This document shows, one piece after another, positions 7,625 through 15,410 of a DNA stretch of 38,544 bases. This stretch comes from DATKGL01 sp035510795 (GTDB taxonomy: Bacteria; Patescibacteriota; Saccharimonadia; Saccharimonadales; UBA4665), in NCBI GenBank assembly GCA_035510795.1, contig DATKGL010000027.1, positions 1 through 38,544 of the forward strand, written 5' to 3'. Under the pieces are notes generated by a model that did no database searches, had not been told where the DNA came from, and worked only from the letters and a program-made list of their open reading frames with translations. A program made the position numbers and the translations under genes. Positions within the stretch are counted from its first letter, which is position 1. Each line of letters starts with the position of its first letter.

Positions 7625-10600
7625 ATGCCCAATAAACACGAGCACAATAAAAATAAAACGCCGGGTGTCAGTTTTTGGCTGGTGTTTCATTTTGTCCAAA
7701 AATATTTCCAAGCCTTAGCGATTAACCGGCAACCGCACAAACTCCTTCAACAAGTATTTGATAAATTTCGACTGATCAGGAAACGCCTAAACCGCTATAC
7801 GATAATTGCCGCTAATTTGATATTAATTATCGTTTTTATATTAATTTCCAGTAATGTCAGCCGGGCAGCTTATACGACCTGGACCCAATCGAACTGGAAT
7901 GGGGGAGTTGGTTCTTCGACAACCAACCAGTATAGTGCCGCCGCCAACCTAAACTCTTCGACTAGTGGCAACCTTACTCTGGCTCAGCAATCCAACTGGT
8001 TTAACCCGTCCTGGCAATACCGCAGCCAGGTGACCTTTAGTAACACTGCCGCAACTATCGGAATCACTCCAACTACACTGACCAATTTCCCGGTATTAAT
8101 CAAACTGACTTCCGCCAATTTTAACTTTGCGGCGGCACAGTCAGCCGGTCAAGACATCCGCTTTACCAAACTTGACGGTACTAGCCCGCTTAACTACGAA
8201 ATTGATTATTGGAATAGCAGCAGTCAAACCGCCAGCATCTGGGTCGACATGCCGACTATTGATGCCAATACCACGACCGAGGGACTATACATGTACTACG
8301 GCAATCCGATCGCCACTGATGGCCAAAATAAAACAGCAGTCTGGAACAGTAATTACTTAAACGTATTGCATATGGGCGAGACTAGCGGCACAACTCTTAC
8401 GGATTCGACTACCAACATTCAAAATTACACCAAAGAAGGAGCTTCTGACCCGGCCCCCATTTCAACCGGGAAAATAGGCGGCGCCCAATCATTTAACGGC
8501 ACTACCGACTACGCCCTCAGCGGCAGCTATGGCTCGCAGCCGAGCAGCTGGACAACGAGCGTTTGGTTTAACGCCACCAACAGCAGTGGAGTAGTCCTGG
8601 CTTGGTTGGGACAGGGATCTATAAATACCAGCTACCATGATTCGGCTATCGAACTCGTCAACGGCAAAGTTTATATAAGAGCCTGGAGTCAGCCTTGCCT
8701 TCAGATAGGGAATGTATCAACCGGCTCTTGGGACAACGTAGCAATAACTTATAACAGCTCCAACAATGCTATGACCGGCTACCTCAACGGCGCTCAGGGC
8801 GGTAGCGAAACTGGCGCTCTTAGCCCGCCGTCAAGTCTTTACATTCAACTCGGTGGCGCCGACAGCACCCAATGTGGTTCCGGTGCCTACTTTAACGGCG
8901 CGATCGATGAATACCGATACTCCAACACTGCCTTACCGCCAGCCTGGATTGCAGCCGATTACGCTAATCAGAATAGTCAATTGGCCAGCTATGGAGCCGC
9001 CCAGCCCCAATACGCCACCTCCGGCATCTTGACAAGTGCTATATATAACACCCTTATTGAAAACAACTGGGGCGACATGTCCTACAGCGCAACTATGCCA
9101 AGCGGCACAGCGGTTAGTGTTTTAGTGAGGGCCGGCAACCAAGCGAATCTATCTGATGCACCAGCTTTTAGCAGTTGTAGCCCGATCGCCCAGGGAGGTG
9201 CGATTACCAGCACCTGTGCGCCGAGTAAGCGTCAATATGTCCAGTACCAGGTAACACTGTCCACAATCAACCCAGCTAATTCTCCCGATCTAACCAGTCT
9301 GTCGGTTCAATTTACGCCGTCAGACATCACCCCGCCACCGGTAAACGCCTCTAGCATCTCAATGCAAAATGGCTACGGCGGAGCAATAGTCGTCAGTAAC
9401 AGCTGGGCTAATACCGATCCTTACTTTAGCTGGACGGCTGGACAAGATGATGTCGGCGGCTCCGGCATTCAGGGCTACTGTCTCTATCTAGGGCAGGACC
9501 CGACTGCTGACCCCGTCACCACCAAAGGTGACTTGGGAACAAGTCCGATCAATACTGGCGGCGCCTGCCAGTTCGCCGTTGCTGCCGACAGCGTCAACAC
9601 CGCGCTGGCCGGCTACATCGGTACCCCATTAACCTCATCAAATTCGCCCTATTACCTGAATATCAAAGCTATCGATAACGCCGATAATGTCTACACCGGC
9701 ACGCCGGCTCAATTTCAATTCAGGTTCGACAATACACCACCAAACAATCCGGCATTTATTACCGCTCCCTCGGAATTTGTGTCAAATGATCAGGTCGATT
9801 TAACCTGGCCGACTAGTGGTATTGACGCCGCTAACGACAGCAATTCCGGTGTTAGTGGCTTGCAGTACCGAATTGGCAACAATGGCACTTGGTACGGCGC
9901 AAATCATAATGGCGACCAGGATATGACCGACCTGCTGCCCAATAACGGAAGCTATACCACTATCAGCAACCCGGACTTTGGCAACCTTGTCCAGGGCAAC
10001 AATATAGTATATTTCCGGACTTGGGACACTGCCGGCAACGTTTCAGCGGCTTATGTGACAACTGTTATTAAAATTAACTCTACCGCTCCTTCTTCGCCGC
10101 AAAACCTAACTGCGACTCCGACCAGCAATACGAATAATTCGTTTGCTTTTTCCTGGCTGGCGCCGGCCAGTTATACCGGGTCTCTATCAAATATTAAATA
10201 TTGTTATACCGTCAACATCTTACCGACCAGCAGTAACTGTACTTTTACCGCACTCGGCCAAACCAGTCTCAGCGCCGGCGCCTATGCCACTGAACCCGGG
10301 GACAACACCTTATACCTAGTGGCTCAGGATGAGGCAGGGAACATCAACTATGCCACGGCCGCCTCCGTTACCTTTACGGCTAATACTCCCGCTCCGGGCA
10401 TACCGTTAAACCTTAACGTTGCCGATATCAGCATTAAATCCACTCAAACGTGGGAGTTAGCTTTATCTTGGGACGAGCCGAGCAGCGTTGGCGCCGGCAT
10501 TGCCTCTTATAAGGTATTTCGTTCAATCGACGATACCAATTTTTCAAATGTCGCCGATACGGCCGGAACCAGTTATGTCGACTCCGGCTTACAGCAGCAA

Positions 10601-11899
10601 ACCTATTACTATAAGATTGAAGCCTGCGACTCGGCTAATAATTGCGGCGGCTTCACCAGTATAGTCAGCGACCTGCCGACCGGGAAATTTATCAGCCCGG
10701 CTAATCTGCTGAGCGGTCCAACGGTATCGGTCGAGACCAGATCAGCAACTATTAACTGGTTTACCGACCGCGGCAGCGACAGTCGGGTTGAATATGGCTT
10801 AGCTTCCGGCGTCTACTCGACCACTGAAGCGGCTAATTCCGATCAAGTTATCGCCCATAGCATTACGCTGAGTAACTTGAACGCCGGCACTACTTATTAC
10901 TTCCGGGCTCAGTGGGGAGATGTTGACGGCAATGTCGGGACGTCCAGCGAAGAAACATTTACTACCTTGCCGGCACCGACTATCAGCAATGTTACGGTTA
11001 CTGGCATAAACCTGACGTCAGCTACGATTGAGTTCACTTCGGATTATGCCACTTCGGTAGAGCTGGAATATGGCGGCGGCTCAGGACTGGGCGCCACCCA
11101 GACCCAAAACACTTCCACCAATACTTCTACTTACAGCATCCCGCTTAATGGATTAACTTCCGGCACAACCTACACTTTTAAACTTAACCCCTACGATACC
11201 AGCGGCAATATCTATGCCAGCCCGGCAACATATACCTTGACGACGCCGCCGACGCCGGTCATAACCAACGTCAGGTTTTCACCGGTTAATGGCGCCCTGA
11301 CCGGTACCGAGCAGGTAACTTGGACGACAAACGTTCCGGCATCATCTCAGATAAGTTATGGACTGGTTGGCGGGCCCCAACAAGAAGCCATTGATACAAC
11401 CATGGTCACGTCCCATTCTATGACGGTCAGTAACTTAAACTATGATACCCAGTACTCGCTGACAGCTAACTCGGTCGACAATTTGGGCAATATCGCGACA
11501 TCCGATCTGCAGGTGTTCGAATCGGGCACCGATACCAGACCGCCTATAATCAGCGGTGTGACTATCCAACCAAGCATAGTCGGTAACGGCGCCAGTGCTT
11601 CCGGCCAGCTGATTGTCTCCTGGAAAACCGACAAGGCCGGCAGCTCGCAAGTCGGCTACGGCCAAGGTATTAGTGGCGACTACACAACTAAGACGGCTGA
11701 AAATACCGCCATTGTCAATAACCACGTCGTCGTTGTTACGGGACTCAGTACATCTGAAATTTACCACATCGAGGTCATATCTTATGATGCCCACGGCATT
11801 CGCGGCAGCTCCGGCGGCTACACGACGATTATCGGCCAGGCCTCAGATAATGCCTTGAGTATAGTTTTTAATTCATTACAGGAGATATTTGGCCTATGA
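7625..11899 (+). CDS. Giant surface protein: DUF2341, LamG-like and C-terminal FN3 domains
   Basis: A 1424-residue exported protein. Residues 1-57 are a long basic cytoplasmic start, 58-77 a membrane helix or uncleaved signal. A DUF2341 domain follows (about 126-250, from WFNPSWQYRSQVTF to MYYGNP), then a LamG/concanavalin-like sugar-binding domain (about 255-450), Ig-like linker regions, and at least four FN3 or purple-acid-phosphatase-N-type beta domains from about 945 to the end (segments of the form VEYGL, LNAGTTYYFRA, YDTSGN). No sortase motif or C-terminal membrane helix is present. Binding to a host or polymer surface is a reasonable guess. The stop overlaps the next ATG (ATGA at 11896), coupling it to the ABC transporter genes. 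Confidence 0.9.
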   Translation: MPNKHEHNKNKTPGVSFWLVFHFVQKYFQALAINRQPHKLLQQVFDKFRLIRKRLNRYTIIAANLILIIVFILISSNVSRAAYTTWTQSNWNGGVGSSTTNQYSAAANLNSSTSGNLTLAQQSNWFNPSWQYRSQVTFSNTAATIGITPTTLTNFPVLIKLTSANFNFAAAQSAGQDIRFTKLDGTSPLNYEIDYWNSSSQTASIWVDMPTIDANTTTEGLYMYYGNPIATDGQNKTAVWNSNYLNVLHMGETSGTTLTDSTTNIQNYTKEGASDPAPISTGKIGGAQSFNGTTDYALSGSYGSQPSSWTTSVWFNATNSSGVVLAWLGQGSINTSYHDSAIELVNGKVYIRAWSQPCLQIGNVSTGSWDNVAITYNSSNNAMTGYLNGAQGGSETGALSPPSSLYIQLGGADSTQCGSGAYFNGAIDEYRYSNTALPPAWIAADYANQNSQLASYGAAQPQYATSGILTSAIYNTLIENNWGDMSYSATMPSGTAVSVLVRAGNQANLSDAPAFSSCSPIAQGGAITSTCAPSKRQYVQYQVTLSTINPANSPDLTSLSVQFTPSDITPPPVNASSISMQNGYGGAIVVSNSWANTDPYFSWTAGQDDVGGSGIQGYCLYLGQDPTADPVTTKGDLGTSPINTGGACQFAVAADSVNTALAGYIGTPLTSSNSPYYLNIKAIDNADNVYTGTPAQFQFRFDNTPPNNPAFITAPSEFVSNDQVDLTWPTSGIDAANDSNSGVSGLQYRIGNNGTWYGANHNGDQDMTDLLPNNGSYTTISNPDFGNLVQGNNIVYFRTWDTAGNVSAAYVTTVIKINSTAPSSPQNLTATPTSNTNNSFAFSWLAPASYTGSLSNIKYCYTVNILPTSSNCTFTALGQTSLSAGAYATEPGDNTLYLVAQDEAGNINYATAASVTFTANTPAPGIPLNLNVADISIKSTQTWELALSWDEPSSVGAGIASYKVFRSIDDTNFSNVADTAGTSYVDSGLQQQTYYYKIEACDSANNCGGFTSIVSDLPTGKFISPANLLSGPTVSVETRSATINWFTDRGSDSRVEYGLASGVYSTTEAANSDQVIAHSITLSNLNAGTTYYFRAQWGDVDGNVGTSSEETFTTLPAPTISNVTVTGINLTSATIEFTSDYATSVELEYGGGSGLGATQTQNTSTNTSTYSIPLNGLTSGTTYTFKLNPYDTSGNIYASPATYTLTTPPTPVITNVRFSPVNGALTGTEQVTWTTNVPASSQISYGLVGGPQQEAIDTTMVTSHSMTVSNLNYDTQYSLTANSVDNLGNIATSDLQVFESGTDTRPPIISGVTIQPSIVGNGASASGQLIVSWKTDKAGSSQVGYGQGISGDYTTKTAENTAIVNNHVVVVTGLSTSEIYHIEVISYDAHGIRGSSGGYTTIIGQASDNALSIVFNSLQEIFGL

Positions 11900-12684
11900 G
11901 CGACAACCCCCCGGAGCGCAACCGGAACATACTTATCAGCGTTAATAAACTTAATAAAACTTTTGCTACCAAGAGCGGTCCCGTCGATGTTCTTTTCGAT
12001 AACAGTTTTACGGTTCACGAAAATAGCTTTGCCATCATTTTCGGCCCGTCCGGCAGCGGCAAGACCACGCTGCTCAACGTCTTGTCGGCACTCGAGCCGC
12101 CAACTAGCGGTACGGTCGAGATTGCCAACCAGGACATTTACAGGTTAAATGCCGATCAGCGGGCTCATTTCCGGGCCCAGACAATTGGTATTGTTCACCA
12201 AACAGACTATTGGATTAAAAGCCTGGATGTACTGGAGAATGTTGCACTGCCGCTGTATTTGACCGGTGACAACAAAGCTCATGCCCTGAAGCAAGCCCAG
12301 CATAGCCTGGAAGAAGTCGGCATGGCTGAATTTTCCCGGACTCAACCGACAGTTCTCTCCGGCGGCCAGCAGCAAAAGGTCTCAATGGCCCGGGCGCTAG
12401 TGGCCAATCCGACACTAATCCTGGCTGACGAGCCAACCGGAAACCTTGATTCCAAAAACGGCCAAATGATCATGGATCTCCTGCTCAAATGCCAGCGCGA
12501 ACTAAAACAGACGATTATTCTGGTTACGCACAACATCGAGTACTTGCCGCTAAGTGATACACAGCTTTACATAATGGATGGACGGATAACCGAGACCAAG
12601 CGCGGGCAAAAAATGCCGGAAGAAATATTGAAGTCCCTGACAACTCAAATATCCGAGTTAACTGCAATGGAGAAGGAAAAATGA
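11896..12684 (+). CDS. ABC transporter ATP-binding protein, MacB/LolD-like
   Basis: A 262-residue ATPase with every expected motif: Walker A GPSGSGKTT (50-58), signature LSGGQ (154-158) followed by QQKVSMARAL, Walker B LILADE (174-179) and switch His212. The DEPTGNLDS sequence after Walker B is typical of the MacB/LolD/FtsE branch, which drives mechanotransmission rather than classical import. It has a C-terminal extension of about 35 residues. It overlaps both neighbours by 4 bases (ATGA), so it is made together with the giant surface protein and the permease. Confidence 0.93.
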   Translation: MSDNPPERNRNILISVNKLNKTFATKSGPVDVLFDNSFTVHENSFAIIFGPSGSGKTTLLNVLSALEPPTSGTVEIANQDIYRLNADQRAHFRAQTIGIVHQTDYWIKSLDVLENVALPLYLTGDNKAHALKQAQHSLEEVGMAEFSRTQPTVLSGGQQQKVSMARALVANPTLILADEPTGNLDSKNGQMIMDLLLKCQRELKQTIILVTHNIEYLPLSDTQLYIMDGRITETKRGQKMPEEILKSLTTQISELTAMEKEK

Positions 12685-13910
12685 TATTTCCCAAACGCCA
12701 CGACAGTTCTAAGTTACGCTCTGTTATCAATCCCTATATCTTAATCTCCATAGCCGTAAAAAATTTGCTTTCCAAAAAACTCAGAACTTTTTTAACGATG
12801 ACAGGCATTGTTATCGGAGTAGGAGCAGTTGTATTTTTAGTTTCCTTAGCCCTGGGGTTGCACGGGGTAGTCAACCAGCAAGTACTTGGTTCAAAATCCG
12901 TTAATACGATCGACGTCACCACGCCCAACTCCAATGCCATCTTGCTGGACGATTCCAACGTTAACAAAGTTTCCCAATTCGGGCATGTTAAAATCGTCGC
13001 TCCGGCCTATATATTGGCCGGTGAAATAAACTATCTCAACTCTCAGACGGACACTGTCGTCTACGGCACAAATAACGAGTACATCACCCTTAGCGCCTTA
13101 AAGTTTGTCGCCGGCGCCCATAAATTGACCGCCGCTAATGACGCCATCGTCAACACCGCACTGCTAAGCCTGATCGGCGTATCCAATTCAAAATCCTCGC
13201 TGCATAGGAGCCTGACGGTTTCGACAAATGTCACCAAAGCCAATGGTGGCCATACAACGATTATCTCTAAACTAAACATTGTCGGCGTAGTCAATACCGG
13301 CTCGGGCGCTGAGATTTACATGAACTCAGCCCCATATAGCGCCGCCGAAGCCGCTCAGTACGGACAATTGAAAGTTGAAGCCGACAATCGCGGCAACGTC
13401 CCGACGCTGCGCCATCAAATTGAAGGGCTGGGCCTAACCACTTCTTCGCCCCTGGACACGCTTGATCAAATTAACAAAATTTTCGCTATTTTTACTTATG
13501 TCGTTATCGGGTTTGGCGGTATCGGCATGGTTATTGCCGTACTAGGCATGTTTAACACCTTAACGATTTCACTTCTGGAAAGAACCAGCGAGATTGGCCT
13601 GATGATAACGTTGGGCGCCAGGAAAGCCGATGTACAGCGCCTGCTAATTTTTGAAGCTCTAGTCTTATCGATTGTGGGCGGAATCGGCGGCTTAGTTGTC
13701 GCCTCGCTAATCGGGGGAATTATTAACATAACCTTAACGCATTTGGCCGGCAGCCGAGGCGTGTCGGGCACAATACATGCTTTTTCAGTCAGCCCGCTGT
13801 TAGTTATTGCTACCATAGCCCTTACTATTGTCGTCGGCTGGCTGGTAGCCCTCTATCCCTCCAGAAGAGCTGCCCGCATTAATCCGATTGACGCCCTGAA
13901 ACAGGAGTAG
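12681..13910 (+). CDS. ABC transporter permease, MacB/FtsX-like
   Basis: A 409-residue permease of the MacB type: one membrane helix at about residues 37-57 (SKKLRTFLTMTGIVIGVGAVV, the usual N-terminal motif), a large extracytoplasmic domain (about 60-285), and three C-terminal helices (about 290-312, 333-355, 375-397). The cytoplasmic loop LLERTSEIGLMITLGARKADV is the FtsX-domain hallmark. The C-terminus PSRRAARINPIDALKQE is typical of the family. With the ATPase it forms a complete transporter. Its close genetic link to a giant surface protein suggests that it exports, releases or signals for that protein or a ligand. Confidence 0.93.
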   Translation: MIFPKRHDSSKLRSVINPYILISIAVKNLLSKKLRTFLTMTGIVIGVGAVVFLVSLALGLHGVVNQQVLGSKSVNTIDVTTPNSNAILLDDSNVNKVSQFGHVKIVAPAYILAGEINYLNSQTDTVVYGTNNEYITLSALKFVAGAHKLTAANDAIVNTALLSLIGVSNSKSSLHRSLTVSTNVTKANGGHTTIISKLNIVGVVNTGSGAEIYMNSAPYSAAEAAQYGQLKVEADNRGNVPTLRHQIEGLGLTTSSPLDTLDQINKIFAIFTYVVIGFGGIGMVIAVLGMFNTLTISLLERTSEIGLMITLGARKADVQRLLIFEALVLSIVGGIGGLVVASLIGGIINITLTHLAGSRGVSGTIHAFSVSPLLVIATIALTIVVGWLVALYPSRRAARINPIDALKQE

Positions 13911-14029
13911 AAAAGCAAAAATTGAATTTATGGGGTCAGGGATTCGTCCCGGGATTTATCTAAACGGGTCCTCGTCTACGATTATGCCCCCAGCAGTGCG
14001 GTGAAAATTTTATTGAGCGGGAAGCTTTC

Positions 14030-14047
14030 GCTAGCCGCGCGGCTAGC
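14030..14047. repeat. 18-base perfect palindrome between convergent genes
   Basis: GCTAGCCGC directly followed by GCGGCTAGC, covering the stop codon of the minus-strand gene at 14043. It lies between the ends of the ABC operon and that gene. No T-run follows on either strand, so it is not a standard terminator, but it could block read-through or protect 3' ends in both directions. Confidence 0.45.
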
Positions 14048-14507
14048 CGTCATCAAAGACCTGGATTAATCTACCGGCAAACTGCATTCTTTCAAGAATA
14101 TTCAAAAACCGGGTGGCGGTTCTCTCGGCTCTGGCCGAGTTAATCGGCATTCCCGTTAAAGGATTCTCCCAGCCCATAGTTTCCGAATATTCAAGCCCGA
14201 TTGTCAATTTGATATCAAATTCATTAATGCATACAGATATCCCGTAAACTGTATCGAAAGTTGGGGCCTGCGCGGGATTGCTGTCGCCGGGATCTTCATA
14301 GCCTGCAAGTAAATCCTCGTCAGAGCGTTCAAACATCTCAAATACTACAAGATGGGGCAGGACGAATTGATAGCCGTCATCATCAAATCTATACATCCCG
14401 ACGCGGGAACCGCTTTCAAATTGCTCAGGCGTATGGTCCTTTATGAATACGCTAAACCTCTCCGATGGTTCGGGCTCCCGCGTTACCTCCTTTTCATTAT
14501 TCGTCAT
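14043..14507 (-). CDS. Orphan acidic protein, paralogue of the 181-594 protein
   Basis: A 154-residue soluble acidic protein of unknown function. It shares the pattern G-x-Y-x-F, QFV, FE, an acidic loop, a GLEY/ELLY-type strand and a C-terminal AER plus leucine-rich helix with the protein at 181-594, from the other end of the window. No signal or membrane segment is seen. GGTGA lies a few bases before the ATG; a better GGAGG is 15 bases away. Confidence 0.65.
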   Translation of the reverse strand: MTNNEKEVTREPEPSERFSVFIKDHTPEQFESGSRVGMYRFDDDGYQFVLPHLVVFEMFERSDEDLLAGYEDPGDSNPAQAPTFDTVYGISVCINEFDIKLTIGLEYSETMGWENPLTGMPINSARAERTATRFLNILERMQFAGRLIQVFDDG

Positions 14508-14659
14508 TAATCACCGCAAATTCCTCCCCAATGGTCCAGTTATCAACGCGCGCACAACAAATAGAACCATTCATTTAAATAGTTATAGGTGTAGGCGATT
14601 TCAGGATTTCTTGAGCACAATTAGCTTGACGCTAAACCGCCAGCGAACCCAAGGCATTA

Positions 14660-14702
14660 ATCTCACTGGCCGGAAGTTGTATTAAAGTACACTTAGTGAG
14701 AT
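14660..14702. repeat. 8-base inverted repeat in a 238-base gene-free stretch
   Basis: ATCTCACT (14660-14667) and AGTGAGAT (14695-14702) are exact reverse complements 27 bases apart, and the interior can extend the stem (AAGTTGTA against TACACTT with one bulge). It sits between two minus-strand orphan genes, 14508-14745, where I see no coding frame. It may be a 3'-end hairpin or a regulatory structure; there is no T-run. Confidence 0.3.
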
Positions 14703-14745
14703 AGTTCAGTGATATTTCTCGCATATGTTCTAGGGTTCGGTTCGT

Positions 14746-15279
14746 TTAAGCCAAATACCTTCGATTTTGACGAGGGATAGAAAGAACATCAAACTCAACC
14801 GTCAGCCTATGGCCGAGGTAGCTCTGTTCAAATTCTCCCGGAATCGGTAAAGTCTCGGCATAAGTTACGAATCGATCAACAGATTCTTCGCCGTCAGCAG
14901 TAGCCAGCGTCAAGGTCGCTGCCCGTAAATCTAACCCGCTAGGTTCTCCGGTAGTCGAGACACCGCCAATCAACTCGCTTACACTTAAGATCATGCCGAG
15001 CCCCAGCAGCAATTCGGCATCATATTTGCGCCATGCTAATTTAATTTCTTGTCTAGCTCTTTCTTTTTTTATGTACGCTCCAACATTGGGCCTGGTTCTA
15101 TTGTGACTATCAAAAGACCAGTTAGGGTTTAATGGGGAGTTTGCGATGTCCAAGTCGTCGACCTCCGCTTGTTTTGTGGTAGCGTGGAGTAAGATCCGGC
15201 CAACATTAGCGCCGAGACGCTTTTGATCTCTAATTGACAACGGAATATTAAAGTCTTCTGGATGGTAACGCGCACTCAT
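14746..15279 (-). CDS. Orphan soluble protein, 177 aa
   Basis: I do not recognise this protein. It is soluble, without signal peptide, and has a central helical stretch (KKERARQEIKLAWRKYDAEL) followed by two small beta-rich segments ending in LTVEFDVLSIPRQNRRYLA. The ATG at 15279 is preceded by AT-rich sequence without a ribosome binding site. It stands downstream of the repeat-protein gene on the same strand, 131 bases away. Confidence 0.65.
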   Translation of the reverse strand: MSARYHPEDFNIPLSIRDQKRLGANVGRILLHATTKQAEVDDLDIANSPLNPNWSFDSHNRTRPNVGAYIKKERARQEIKLAWRKYDAELLLGLGMILSVSELIGGVSTTGEPSGLDLRAATLTLATADGEESVDRFVTYAETLPIPGEFEQSYLGHRLTVEFDVLSIPRQNRRYLA

Positions 15280-15325
15280 AATTGTTCTACTTATTTTATA
15301 ACAATAATGCAGTCTTGCAAGTTAC

Positions 15326-15391
15326 GGTTTGGGTTTCTCGCTGAAGACAGCCGGGAACAATTGTATTTTTGTCCGCAGCACGGCCCAAACC
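15326..15391. repeat. 8-base inverted repeat downstream of the repeat-protein gene
   Basis: GGTTTGGG (15326-15333) and CCCAAACC (15384-15391) are exact reverse complements. They lie in the 131-base gap after the stop of the minus-strand repeat protein, so they may close a 3'-end stem-loop. No T-run follows. Confidence 0.3.
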
Positions 15392-15410
15392 AAGAAGACG
15401 ATAAACTGGC

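Noticed and set aside
11435..11794. 119-residue minus-strand frame inside the giant surface protein gene.
   Set aside because: It is antisense to well-defined FN3 domains and has no start signals; an overlap artefact.
13925..13965. GGGATTCGTCCC hairpin after the ABC operon looked like a tRNA T-arm or terminator.
   Set aside because: Only four pairs, no T-run, and no cloverleaf around it.
14443..14685. 80-residue plus-strand frame over the 14507 gene start.
   Set aside because: Mostly antisense to the paralogue-supported protein at 14043-14507 and it runs into the inverted repeat at 14660.
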